From: Carallia brachiata
Lineage: Eukaryota; Streptophyta; Magnoliopsida; Malpighiales; Rhizophoraceae
Assembly (NCBI GenBank): GCA_021464245.1
Contig: JADCRB010000074.1
Coordinates: 62,001 to 126,000 of the forward strand
Direction: 5' to 3'
DNA: 64,000 bases
The position numbers and the translations under genes were made by a program. Shown one piece after another: positions 1 through 10,868 of this stretch (positions are counted from its first letter, which is position 1; each line of letters opens with the position of its first letter). The notes under the pieces are model-generated. The model worked only from the letters and a program-made list of their open reading frames with translations. It did not search any database and had not been told where the DNA came from.

Positions 1-107
1 CAAATACAACTTCAATGTGATATACATATTTGTGGCCCTAAATACATCTTTCTAGCTAATTAACTAAATCTACAAACAAATAGATGGACTATCAACTCTA
101 ATATCTT

Positions 108-929
108 TTACATCGACACAATCTCCGCAACCACTACAGTAATATCATCGTACTTTCCTCCAGTATAGCTATGCCCTTCTTCCAAAGCAGCAACTGCAAA
201 AGGAGATTTATACTCTTTATTGACCGAATTGGCTAATGCAACTGCTGTTATGCTCCAAGCCAACTGCATTGGCAAACACCTTCCTGCAATTCTATTCATA
301 ATCTCCTCAATCTCGCTGGGATAAACATTGTCGAATAATCCATCCGTTCCAGCAACCACAACATCTCCTTCCTCAACTCTGACATGAGCCTCATATGCCA
401 AACTTGGATTTCCCGTTTCTAGACCCAATTGATACGGACAATTGAAATAGGACTGCTGCACCGGCGATCTATACAAAAGCCTCTTGTCCCTAAACACCAT
501 GAATCCACTGTCTCCGACGTTCGCGTAGAGCAGGAAATTTCCTTGGAGGGTGATAATGCAAGCAGTGGAAGACCCTTTGACATGGGTGCGCGAATAAGCT
601 TGTTGCAATACTCTTTTTGGCTCAACAGCTCCTGTCGGTTCATTGTAAAGTGCAACTACAGAGTTGGTCATAAGTTGACGAGCGTATTCTCCAGCATCCA
701 CGCCTTGCTTAGCCCATCCGCCAACCCCATCAGCTACACCGATAGTGTTTTTTTCTTGACACACAAAATGTGCATCCTCTCCTAAGGGCCTATCCTTGTT
801 TTCTTTTGGTTTGTAGGCAGACCCAATAATCATGTTCAATGCATAGCTTTTGTGCTTGATCAGACTACTTGCACGCTCAAGAACCCCTCGAAAATTTGTT
901 GCTAGATTGCATTGCCTAACGATCATCAT
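108..929 (-). CDS. PP2C-type protein phosphatase, PTC7/PP2C80-like
   Basis: Single-exon open frame of 273 residues. It has the metal-binding and catalytic motifs of the PPM/PP2C fold in order: GEDAHF (about 50-55), GVADGVGGW (64-72), ANVGDSGF (136-143), GTDGLFDN (194-201) and GGKYDDITVVVA (258-268). The acidic residues that bind Mn/Mg are all visible. The family dephosphorylates Ser/Thr; PTC7-like plant members are often plastid or mitochondrial. I chose the ATG pair at 929 because the frame further upstream runs into a TA-repeat (Tyr-Ile repeats) and has no ATG start. The N-terminus is short for the family, so a lost 5' targeting exon is possible. No disablement is seen within the domain. 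Family call is sure; the exact orthologue is not. Confidence 0.85.
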   Translation of the reverse strand: MMIVRQCNLATNFRGVLERASSLIKHKSYALNMIIGSAYKPKENKDRPLGEDAHFVCQEKNTIGVADGVGGWAKQGVDAGEYARQLMTNSVVALYNEPTGAVEPKRVLQQAYSRTHVKGSSTACIITLQGNFLLYANVGDSGFMVFRDKRLLYRSPVQQSYFNCPYQLGLETGNPSLAYEAHVRVEEGDVVVAGTDGLFDNVYPSEIEEIMNRIAGRCLPMQLAWSITAVALANSVNKEYKSPFAVAALEEGHSYTGGKYDDITVVVAEIVSM

Positions 930-1456
930 GGTTTGAAATTGAATGTCTTTCTTTCTTTCTTTTGTTGTGCTGCAGCTCAAACTTTTGTTTTGCTTATTAC
1001 CAATACGTGAATCTTTTTCTTGTTCATCAGGAACAACGCATATGGTGTCTTGTGTGTATATATATATATATATGGGATTCAATTACAAGTCCGAAGAGGA
1101 GAAGGAAACGGGTGAATCCTCTAGCCATGAGAATTCCCAAAACATGCATAACTGCTCAATCGTTTCCAATTCAAAAACCAATTCACGGCAGGAAACTATT
1201 GCTTCTAATGCAAGAGTCCATTGAACTTTTTTGAACAGCTGAAACATAATACTGAACCATATAGCGAAAAAAAAAAAAAAATCGATGCTAGCTATCTCGT
1301 CTTTCCGTTTCACATCTGCAACTTCAAGCATTAATCTGAAGATGGTAAGTGATAAAGCTAGAAAATTATTTCAGAAGGGACAAATTTATGGAAATTTCTT
1401 TGAAGAGTTATCGCGTGAGGTATTTTAAATGGGCGTGAACTTGTATATGTTATAGT
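930..1456. other. Upstream region of the PP2C gene
   Basis: AT-rich leader/promoter DNA with a short TA microsatellite near 1058-1072 and an A-run near 1267-1280. The frame 1083-1331 (minus), in phase with the PP2C, ends in a stop before it and resembles no family I know. Confidence 0.4.
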
Positions 1457-1755
1457 TGTTGGAATATGATACATGATTCATATATTGGATCTCACCTAAC
1501 AACTTAACTTTTTAGGTGGAATGATTTTATGATATGGTATCAGAACTTTCATAACTTGGTGATTATGAGTTCAAATCCCGGTACCTTCACATTTAATTGT
1601 GAATTAATTATGAATTTGTGGTTTGTTCATATTTAAAGCTTTTAGTCCAAGTGAACTGGACTTTCACGTAAGAAGTCGTGTTAGAATATGTTATATAATT
1701 CATATTTAGATCTCACCTAACAGTTTAACCTTTTAGGTGAAATGGTTTCACGATA
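1457..1755 (+). mobile_element. TRIM (miniature LTR retrotransposon), complete
   Basis: Two direct terminal repeats of 78 and 77 bp (1457-1534 and 1679-1755) both begin TGTTRGAATATG and share the block CTCACCTAAC. Directly after the first repeat, 1535-1546 reads TGGTATCAGAAC, 11 of 12 matching the initiator-Met tRNA primer-binding site. The element is flanked by a perfect 5-bp duplication, ATAGT (1452-1456 and 1756-1760). It is 299 bp with no coding capacity. Short LTRs, PBS and a 5-bp TSD define a TRIM, which would be mobilised by another element's enzymes. The LTR ends are not canonical CA, so the family name is left open. Confidence 0.8.
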
Positions 1756-1760
1756 ATAGT

Positions 1761-2512
1761 TACAAAAAATCTCTTTTTTATAACTCTCTCAACAAGTTAA
1801 TAATCATAAAAGATATCTAATATTTTGAAATAGCAGACTAAATAGATGAAAGGTGCAACACTTTAATTTTGAGAAGGGCAATTTCACAAACAGAGAACAA
1901 AACTATATGATTTTCTGGGGCTCGAGGGGGCATTAATAGTGAGGGTTCAACCAAATTACGTTTTAAATCCGACATCATTTTAATCATGTTGTCCATCCTG
2001 CTTTAGTTCTGCTTCACCTTCCTCTTTAGTCTTTTGGTATATATTATTAATCCACCGATTATACTTTTTGGATTGGACTCTAATTAGGAACTTATTGTTT
2101 TTTATATTTGATTTTCTATTTATTAACATAAGTCGAGTCACATTAGGATTTAATTTCCATTAGTTAATAAGACTCCTTGACCCCACAAGTATGTAATCAA
2201 GTATGTTGTTAGAACTTGTGATACGTAATGAAAAAGAGTGTAATGAAAAAGAGTATGAGAATTATGATAATAGGAAGAATTATCTGTATAATTTAACTCA
2301 TGTCTTAATCGGATTCTTAATGAATCAAACAAAGCTGTTCAGAGACAAAAAAATTCTGCCTCAGTCGCGGCACTGCTACCCTTTTCAGACCCACTTGTTT
2401 TTCCCTTAAAAATTGAGGGCACAGTTAAGTATAAAAATCTGCACCAAAACAAACAGTTAAGGATAAAAATATTTTTTTGAGTGGGTCCCACCATTTTTCA
2501 CTGCCCTTTTTC
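1761..2512. other. Intergenic DNA, no gene seen
   Basis: AT-rich sequence without coding pattern on either strand. Nothing beyond short low-complexity runs is recognisable. Confidence 0.5.
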
Positions 2513-3180
2513 CATGGTTTTCAAATTCCGACCGGACCGGCCGGTTCAATCGGTCGGACCGGTGACCGGTCAGAGGTCCGGTCCGGGTTGATACTTAAAG
2601 TGGTTATGAATCGGACCGGTCAAAATCCGGTTAACGGACCGGTTCAACCGGTCAGACCGATGAACCGGTACCGGGTTGACCGGGTTGGTCAGTTTTAGTA
2701 ATTAAAAAAAGTTTTTAAATTTTGTAAAATTTGGATCTCGAACCCCTAACCTCCAATATGAAAGGTAAGTTTCATACCACTAGACCAATTTATAATTTGT
2801 TGTAATTTTTTTTTTTTTTTACTTATTATTTTCTCAAATGTCTCATATAATACATACACTATCTTATGTACCTAATAAATTAACACTTACTATTTTCTTT
2901 TTTTGTTAAGACAATTATTAATTTTTTTAAATTGCTAATTTGACTTTATAATAAATTCTAAATTATATATTTTAAATTTACAAATATAAATATTCTAATA
3001 CATACATATGGATTATAATATTATATTTTACATATAAATTTTGATGTATAATATATATAAATATATTTTTATATATTTAATATTAAATACCGGTTTTACC
3101 GGTTCAATTTCGGTTAAACCGTTAAACCTTAAACCACTAAACTTTCCGGTTCAATGTCCGGTCCGGTTCTTACAACATTG
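2513..3180. mobile_element. hAT-like non-autonomous element, CCGG-rich ends (copy 1)
   Basis: Starts CATGGTTTTCAAATTCCG and ends with the near complement (CGGTTCTTACAACATTG). Dense CCGGTT/GGTCCGG repeats sit at both ends around an AT-rich centre. Size and design match the element at 49,611-50,286, which has a perfect 8-bp TSD. Here the flanking 8-mers match only partly, so the copy is older or eroded. Confidence 0.6.
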
Positions 3181-4230
3181 CTTTTCCCTGCCCGTTAACA
3201 TGTTGAAAAAAAAAAAAAGATTGTCAGCTTTCAGGTAATTTAGAGGTTAATTCCCTGAACACATTAATTTAAGGCTAATCTTCTTAAACAGATTGATATC
3301 TTCTCTTTTATTTTCGCATTGAATATATCAATTTATTAGTTAAGGTGAGCATTCTTTTGTTTTTTTTTTCCTCTCCAAAAAGAAAAGGCATGAATGCAAG
3401 TATTTGCAACATGGATTTGTGTATGATATGGCACATTTTTTGTGAGGACTTAGTCATAATTAAGGTGATTGGATTAGAGGCATGAGCTTCTAATTAAGAA
3501 AACTAAGATTCGAATATAGAGTTACTAAATTTTACAACAAAAAAGGACGAAGTTTTATAGATAACTGTGACAATAAGTCGTATTTAACTGGTATAGACAC
3601 AGTATACCCCTTAATTCAATCCGCTGCACTGTTTATATAGCAGCTGCAGTTCCCAATCCCTTCTCAGCAAATCCTTAACAACCACGCACCAGACTGGCAA
3701 GCGGGTGGGAATCTACCTGCGCCTGGCACGGCAATCAGCCAACGTGTTGTGCTAAATTGATTGTAAAAAGAGATGGACTTCGAAATGAGCTTCATTTATA
3801 CATACAAATTGGGCCTTTTGTCTCCTTATCGGCCCATACCACAGAAACACATTCAAGGATCCTAAAACATTACTTCAACCCAAAACCCTAACCTACGGCC
3901 CTCCAGCAAAAAAATTTTTGGACCCAATAGATGGGAATCTTGGGCTGAAACTGTTGCCCATTCCAAGCCAGCCCAAACCAAAACAATAGTTGTTTTTTTT
4001 TTTCAATTATGTTTTCCCGAGCCTTGAATTAACAATTATTTATTAATTTTAGTTGTAGTTCGAATTCAAGATTTTTAAATTGATAAATATTTTAAAACGA
4101 TAGGTCGGTTCGAAATAGCGTAGGTGCACTAAAGAGAGAATATTGGCAACCGCATATACCATACCACCGAAGACATGTGCACACAAATATATGTATATAT
4201 ATATATATACCTATCTAAACCTACATTTAC
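3181..4230 (+). promoter_or_regulatory. EF-2 upstream region with telo-box and site II motifs
   Basis: A cluster typical of plant translation genes lies here. TGGGCC is at 3810-3815, its complement GGCCCA at 3831-3836, the telo-box AAACCCTAA at 3883-3891, TGGGCT at 3941-3946 and AGCCCA at 3970-3975. A TA-rich TATA region (about 4190-4210) precedes the C/T-rich leader. In plants the telo-box plus site II combination drives expression of ribosomal and elongation-factor genes in dividing cells. The remaining sequence (3181-3780) shows no gene. Confidence 0.6.
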
Positions 4231-4973
4231 GTCTGTTTTTAGAGGGACTGCAGCCGCCTCGCTTGCCTCTCTCTCTCTATCTCTCATAGCCAATCTCTAT
4301 TCGCCTTCAGGTTCCTCCTTTTTCTCTCTTTCTTTGATGGGTCTGAGCTTATAGGATGTAAAATTGCTGTTTTTTTTTTTTTTTTTTCTATCTGGGTCTG
4401 GATAGATCGTGATTCTCTTATATCTGTAATTGCGTTTTATGCTCTTATGTTATTGTTTGTTTGTTTGTTTGTTTTTTTTGGATCAGATTCATTTATTAAA
4501 CGTTAATCTAGCTTGGTGTATCAAGATTGATCTAATTGTGTTATATTTTTGTATGTTATTATTATATTTTTAACTAAATAATTCTCTGATTGCTTTTTGT
4601 GGATCAAGATTCGAGTCAAAATTGGATCTTTTATTTCTCAGTTTCTGTTGGAATTTTTGCTATAGTTATAGATCGTGACATTGCTAGATGAGATTACATG
4701 TAAAGACTTTTCGTGACATTACTAGATGAGATTACATTTAAAGACTTTATTTTTTTTTGTTTTAATTGTTGTTTAGCTTATATCACCTTAGTGTTTCTTT
4801 GATTTTTGTTTTGGGGATTGATTTGATTGGTGCACACCTCCATTCTCAAATAGACCTCTTTTCTGGGTATTCCTGTTCAATTCTGCATATGGTTTGCAAT
4901 TTCGAGTTTGACCTTACTTATGTTTGATTGGCAGGTTTCAGTTGGAGTTTTGGTACTTTAAAGGCCAGCAAAA
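4231..4973 (+). other. EF-2 5' leader with a leader intron
   Basis: A CT-rich leader exon (about 4240-4310) ends TTCAG followed by gt at 4311. A long T-rich intron runs to an acceptor near 4934-4940. The start codon follows at 4974. Leader introns are common in highly expressed plant translation genes. The transcript start is inferred. Confidence 0.55.
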
Positions 4974-7900
4974 ATGGTAAGATTATTGTTGTTTTTTGGT
5001 GTGTTTAAATTTTGGGTCATTGAATAGTCGTATTCACTCATTATTATGCTATGGGGATAATGATTTTTTTTGGGCATACTGTCTTGACGTATGCAGGTGA
5101 AGTTCACAGCAGAGGAGCTTCGTCGGATTATGGACTTTAAACACAACATTCGTAATATGTCTGTTATTGCCCATGTTGACCATGGTACTGATTCTTGTAC
5201 TATATTATTGTGTGGCTCTATAACTCTTTGATTTCAGGCATTGTGAATGTATTTAACTATAGGTGCTTTTAGTTGTGGATTAGTATTTGTGATTTGGGTA
5301 TACTGTGATAATTTTCCTTGCAGATGATTCAATGGTGTGTTACCTTCTTTATTTTATTGTAATGTGATATTAAGTTGGCATTTGAGCTTTAACATAACTT
5401 TAAGGTTTGGTTAAAGTTCATGGGTTGCAGGTGGAGTACAAGTCAACTGCTATATACTTGTTGCTTTTCTTTTCCGCTTGCTTTATATTTGGGCTTGTAT
5501 GCTGGAGTTTTATCTTCTGTTTGACAGTAATTCACTGATCTTGTTCTTATGTATCGATCTTCCCGTAATTCTTTTTTTCTTTTTCTGTTTCTAGATTGAT
5601 GGCCTCATTTGTATCTTCCCCATTATGACCTTTTTGTTGTGTTGCTAAATTTTCAGGAAAATCCACGCTTACCGATTCTCTTGTGGCTGCTGCCGGTATC
5701 ATCGCTCAAGAAGTTGCTGGTGATGTCCGTATGACTGATACACGTGCTGATGAGGCAGAGCGCGGCATCACAATCAAATCTACAGGTATCTCACTATACT
5801 ATGAGATGTCTGATGAGTCTCTTAAGAGCTACAAGGGAGAGAGACAAGGAAATGAATATCTTATTAATCTCATCGACTCCCCTGGACATGTTGACTTCTC
5901 ATCTGAGGTCACGGCTGCTCTTCGTATCACTGATGGTGCACTTGTGGTGGTGGACTGCGTGGAGGGTGTCTGTGTCCAAACTGAAACTGTTCTTCGTCAG
6001 GCGTTGGGTGAGAGGATCAGGCCTGTGTTGACCGTCAACAAGATGGACAGATGCTTCCTAGAGCTTCAGGTTGATGGAGAGGAGGCATATCAAACATTCC
6101 AGAGGGTTATTGAGAATGCTAATGTCATCATGGCAACATATGAAGATCCCCTTCTAGGTGATTGCCAAGTCTACCCTGAAAATGGTACTGTTGCTTTCTC
6201 GGCTGGTTTGCATGGTTGGGCATTCACTTTGACAAACTTTGCCAAGATGTATGCCTCGAAATTTGGTGTTGATGAGTCCAAGATGATGGAAAGGCTCTGG
6301 GGTGAGAATTTCTTTGACCCTGCTACTAAGAAATGGACAACCAAGAACACTGGTTCTCCAACATGCAAGCGTGGCTTTGTCCAGTTCTGTTATGAGCCCA
6401 TCAAGCAGATTATTAGAACTTGCATGAATGACCAGAAGGAGTTGTGGCCCATGTTGCAAAAGCTTAATGTAACCATGAAGTCTGAAGAGAAGGACTTGAT
6501 GGGAAAGGCTTTGATGAAGCGTGTTATGCAGACATGGCTACCTGCAAGCAATGCTCTCTTGGAAATGATGATCTTTCACCTCCCATCTCCTGCCAAGGCG
6601 CAGAAGTACCGTGTTGAGAATTTGTATGAAGGGCCCCTTGATGATCCATATGCCAATGCTGTCAGGAATTGTGATCCTGAAGGCCCTCTGATGATTTATG
6701 TGTCGAAAATGATTCCTGCTTCTGATAAAGGAAGGTTCTTTGCATTTGGCCGTGTGTTCTCTGGCAAGGTATCAACTGGTATGAAGGTTAGGATCATGGG
6801 TCCAAACTATGTCCCTGGTGAAAAGAAAGACTTGTACGTTAAGAATGTTCAAAGGACTGTTATTTGGATGGGGAAGAAGCAGGAGACAGTTGAAGACGTT
6901 CCTTGTGGTAATACTGTTGCCATGGTTGGTCTAGATCAGTACATCACTAAAAATGCTACTTTGACAAATGAAAAGGAAGTTGATGCCCACCCTATTCGTG
7001 CTATGAAGTTTTCTGTGTCACCTGTCGTGCGTGTGGCTGTTCAATGCAAGGTTGCATCTGACCTGCCCAAGCTTGTTGAAGGTCTGAAACGTTTAGCCAA
7101 GTCAGATCCTATGGTTGTGTGTACCATTGAGGAGTCTGGAGAGCACATCATCGCTGGTGCAGGAGAGCTTCACCTTGAAATCTGTTTGAAGGATTTGCAG
7201 GAAGATTTCATGGGTGGGGCTGAGATCATCAAATCTGATCCTGTGGTGTCTTTCCGTGAGACTGTCCTTGAGAGATCATGCCGCACTGTGATGAGTAAGT
7301 CCCCAAACAAACATAACCGTCTCTATATGGAGGCACGACCCATGGAGGATGGGCTTGCTGAGGCCATTGATGATGGCCGTATTGGTCCAAGGGATGACCC
7401 CAAAAACCGTGCCAAGATTTTGTCAGAGGAATTTGGTTGGGACAAGGATCTTGCTAAGAAAATCTGGTGTTTTGGTCCTGAGACTACTGGCCCCAACATG
7501 GTTGTTGATATGTGTAAGGGTGTTCAATACCTTAACGAAATTAAGGATTCCGTTGTTGCTGGGTTCCAATGGGCGTCAAAGGAAGGCGCACTGGCTGAAG
7601 AAAACATGAGGGGTATTTGCTTTGAAGTTTGTGACGTTGTTCTCCATGCTGATGCTATTCATAGAGGTGGTGGTCAGGTCATTCCAACTGCCAGGAGGGT
7701 TATCTATGCTTCCCAGATCACAGCAAAGCCTAGGCTTCTTGAGCCAGTTTATTTGGTGGAGATCCAGGCTCCAGAGCAGGCCCTGGGTGGTATATACAGT
7801 GTCCTCAACCAGAAACGTGGCCATGTCTTTGAGGAGATGCAAGGCCCGGTACACCTTTGTACAACATCAAGGCATACCTTCCTGTCATTGAATCCTTTGG

Positions 7901-8093
7901 ATTCTCAACTGCTTTGAGGGCTGCAACATCAGGGCAGGCTTTCCCACAGGCTGTTTTCGATCACTGGGACATGATGTCAGCCGATCCTTTGGAAGCTGGT
8001 TCGCAGGCACACCAACTTGTGACAGATATACGGAAGAGGAAGGGCTTGAAGGAGCAGATGACTCCTCTTTCAGAGTTCGAGGATAAACTTTAA
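4974..8093 (+). CDS. EF2: Eukaryotic elongation factor 2, with a 1-nt frameshift near the 3' end
   Basis: GTPase that translocates the ribosome in the cytosol. Exons: 4974-4976 (only the ATG), 5097-5184, 5657-8093; together they specify 842 residues once one missing base is allowed. The protein starts [20 protein letters not shown]. The P-loop AHVDHGKS is split by intron 2, then DSPGHVDF and NKMD follow. The diphthamide histidine (AIHRGGGQ) is H699 at 7660-7662. The C-terminus is FEDKL. At 7840-7843 the run after ATG-CA is one A short, so reading leaves frame after residue 759, adds 24 foreign residues and stops at 7917, losing about 83 residues of domain V. No other disablement is visible, so this is either a very recent pseudogene or a sequence error. 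One codon is also missing in the NDQK-ELWPM region compared with other plant EF-2. Confidence 0.9.
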
Positions 8094-8485
8094 GCAACTC
8101 AAAACAGAAGTTTTCAAGCTGCAGGATTTTGAGCTGCGTGAAGTTTTGCCTTAATTTAAGTTATGTGTCTCCAAATATTGTTGGCTGTTTTCGGTCATTT
8201 TCTCATGGGCGTAATTATGCATTTTTAAGTGATTATCTTGTTTTAGACTTTGTTTTACAAGGAAGCATTGCTTTATGTCATGTTGTATCAGTGCTATGTT
8301 TGGATCTATTTAAGTTACCAGCGCTTCTTTCAATTTATGCTCTAATTCTGATATTCACAGGACATTCTATTATGATGTGTATTGCTGTGCTTCTTTTCAT
8401 TTGCATGGGACATTTGATGTTTGGCACACTATTAGCGGGTTGGTTATACCTACATCCAAAATGGAAACCGAGCGTTTCGTGGTTC
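8094..8485 (+). other. EF-2 3' UTR
   Basis: T-rich untranslated sequence after the EF-2 stop. The open frame across 8129-8572 has no family resemblance and looks like chance. Homology to the duplicated block starts at about 8486. Confidence 0.5.
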
Positions 8486-8975
8486 AAAAATGGCGAATCT
8501 CAGCAGGAAAAATGGGAGTATTGTTGTTTTTGTTCCAACATGCTTTTAGATGGAGAGCTTGCTTTTCAATGAATTCAATTTGCATTCTTTGTCTTAGCAC
8601 CAAAGGGCATTTGTTAGATAGAACAGTCTGTCCTGTGAATGGGACATTGGCCTACGCTTATGATGAACATGATTGCGTTGATTCAAATTAATGGGTTTTG
8701 GTATTAATAACTTGTGTTTTCAGGATGTTTTGGTAATGCGGATTATAGCTCTCTCGATTGATCAAACAATGTGTTCTGGTTAAGGTCAAACTTATAGTCA
8801 ATGGTACTGATGTGGGATTGACCTACTTTGTTGGGACATACCATGTAAAATATGCAAAGCTTACAACATTCGGCATTCATTCAACATGATATAAATTATC
8901 CAAGAGTAACATTTGCATCTCTAATAGCATCAGTAATTCGTGACTAGCAAGCACCAATAATATCCAACCTTTTTG
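8486..8975. repeat. Non-coding duplicated segment (copy of 32,750-33,140 plus 33,870-33,960)
   Basis: About 0.45 kb closely matches the sequence downstream of copy B, including the shared tail reading CAAGAGTAACATTTGC. That tail occurs a third time at 14,530-14,610. It places a flank of the duplicated block directly against the EF-2 3' end. Confidence 0.7.
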
Positions 8976-8989
8976 TTTTTTTGTTACAA

Positions 8990-9262
8990 GGAAATCTGAA
9001 GGAATTGCCAATGATGCTGTGTATTGGCCTTGTCACTCTCTTCCTTTCAATAGCGTTCATGCTGGCGGCATTCAGCTTCAGCTCGTCTCTTCATATAGTT
9101 CTTGTTCATCGGTTAAATTGGGTCGCAGCTCCAATTATCCTGCTAGCCTGTATACCATTGACACTATATGCATTTTTGCAGTTCCCACTCCTTGTTGAAA
9201 TAGTTTCCTCAACATTTGGGCCCAGCATTTTCCGTCAGCAAAGCAAAGAAATTTCGTGCTAA
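8990..9262 (+). pseudogene. Ankyrin-PGG gene, 3' fragment (last two or three membrane segments)
   Basis: Open frame matching the last 90 or so residues of the family's final exon, from LPMMLCIGLVTLFLS to SKEISC. It lacks the ankyrin repeats, the PGG motif and the first half of exon 5. The sequence just upstream belongs to another duplicated segment, so this is a recombination junction. It is closest to the exon at 29,534-29,795, and the two also share 1.5 kb downstream. It marks the left end of copy A of the block. It is unlikely to be expressed as a protein. Confidence 0.8.
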
Positions 9263-10120
9263 GCTGAGCTCACGAAGAAATGTTTCTATATCAAATTATC
9301 AATAATGTTTGATGAATTATTGTATGTTTAATGTAGTGTGCCTGCCTCGTCCCTGTAACATAAATGTTTGATGTTGTTAACTGGATGCTTTAGTACTGGT
9401 TGTGGTTAAAACTTGTTAATCAGTTTTTATTTGTGATTCCACTATTAATTATTCTCAAGATTAATTATTTGGAGCAACTCATGATATTATTTATCTAAAG
9501 GATATAATAAACTAAAAAGCCACACTGATATAATCTGTTCCACACGCACTGCACTGCACTATAACATCAACTGATGCCACAAAATAAATGAGACATTCAA
9601 GTATCTGTACATGATAGACCATGTTTATTCCTAATTATTTTCTAACGACAGAAAAGAATAGGGTTAATATGGTAAAAAAAAAAGTCAACTTTATCTGTCC
9701 TAACAAATTTAACATTAACTTTAAAAATAACATTTTATCATTTTAAAATTTTTTGAACTAAATTTGTCTATTTCAATGATATAACAATTATACACGTCAC
9801 TAGATATTGATATGTATGATTGTCATATCATCGAGACATTTTATGAACAAGTTATTTAAACAGATAGATTCTGTTCATATGATACTACAACATGTTAGTT
9901 CTCTTTTATTTGCATTGGCCATAAGTTGTTTTTGCTTTTATTTTTTCAGATATTAGTTCTCCTTTTGCTTCCATAGTGCACATGGCATCAATATATGCAT
10001 TTCATTAAATCCACATATGCATTTCATTAAATTCATGGCACTATAACGATGATCTACTACTTGCAATATACCTTATTTTTCGTTCACAACAAACGTAGAG
10101 TATATAGAGAATCTGTGGAA
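9263..10120. repeat. Non-coding block duplicated at 29,796-30,590
   Basis: PGG-gene 3' flank with a close copy in the same order at 29,796-30,590. No gene is seen. It lies between the convergent PGG and YTH genes of the ancestral block. Confidence 0.65.
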
Positions 10121-10868
10121 AATCAATCTCAATACTTAAAGCGGCAGGGTTCCAACAGATTTTTAACCAACAAAACAGGGAACTGAAAAAAAAAAAAATC
10201 TACTTTCAATCCACTATATTTCGAAATTGAAATGCTATCCAACCTCACTTCAAGGTTTCTACAAGTAATCACAACAGACTAGATGTAGATCCATAAGGAA
10301 GGAAAACATCAAAGGAAAAGTAAATGGAGAAACTAGGAATGAAAGAAAGCCGAAAACTCAAGGCAAAAAAAATTATTAAAAAGAAAAAGCAGAGGCCATA
10401 CTGAAAAATTATAAAAGCTACTAAAACAGAACAGACAGCCTAAAACCAAACTCCTTGGCAGTGTAGATAAATGGAGCTAACCCCCTATAAGAAGACATCC
10501 ATTGGAAACAACATTGAACTCTAAAAAGCCTGTCCTGCCTTGCCAATGTCTGGTCAATCTCAAGACTATTTCTCCATCAAAAATAGGACTGTTGGGCCCT
10601 CAAAGCAGAAATTAGCAAGTGAGCACTGCAACATGGACCGCGGCAAAAGGATGGATTGCCAGAACTTAGTCCTGTATTCTATGCTCATGCAAAGATTTGT
10701 GATTAAACTTGTACATTTTAGAGACCTTGACCGCGGTTCATAGTCAAAGCTAACAACCATTTGCAATCCCATTTGCAATAATCTTGCTCTCTGATGATGC
10801 AACTGAATTAGTTAGTGCCTTTGAAGCATCGCCGGTTTTTGTAACCAACCCATTCTCTAAAAACTTAA

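Noticed and set aside
429..785. Plus-strand 118-codon frame over the PP2C
   Set aside because: Antisense shadow of the conserved phosphatase; no family resemblance.
930..1082. N-terminal extension of the PP2C starting with Tyr-Ile repeats
   Set aside because: It is translated TA microsatellite from a non-ATG start; the conserved domain begins after the ATG at 929.
1561..1590. tRNA gene suggested by a B-box-like GTTCAAATCCCGG
   Set aside because: Lies inside the TRIM and no cloverleaf could be drawn.
2477..2698. Small frame rich in Arg/Gly/Pro
   Set aside because: Translation of the CCGGTT repeats of a transposon.
2505..3188. 8-bp target duplication for the hAT-like copy 1
   Set aside because: Flanks cctttttc and cttttccc match at only 5 of 8 positions.
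8129..8691. Frames of 104-147 codons after EF-2
   Set aside because: Lie in the 3' UTR and a duplicated non-coding segment, Phe/Leu/Cys-rich from T-rich DNA.
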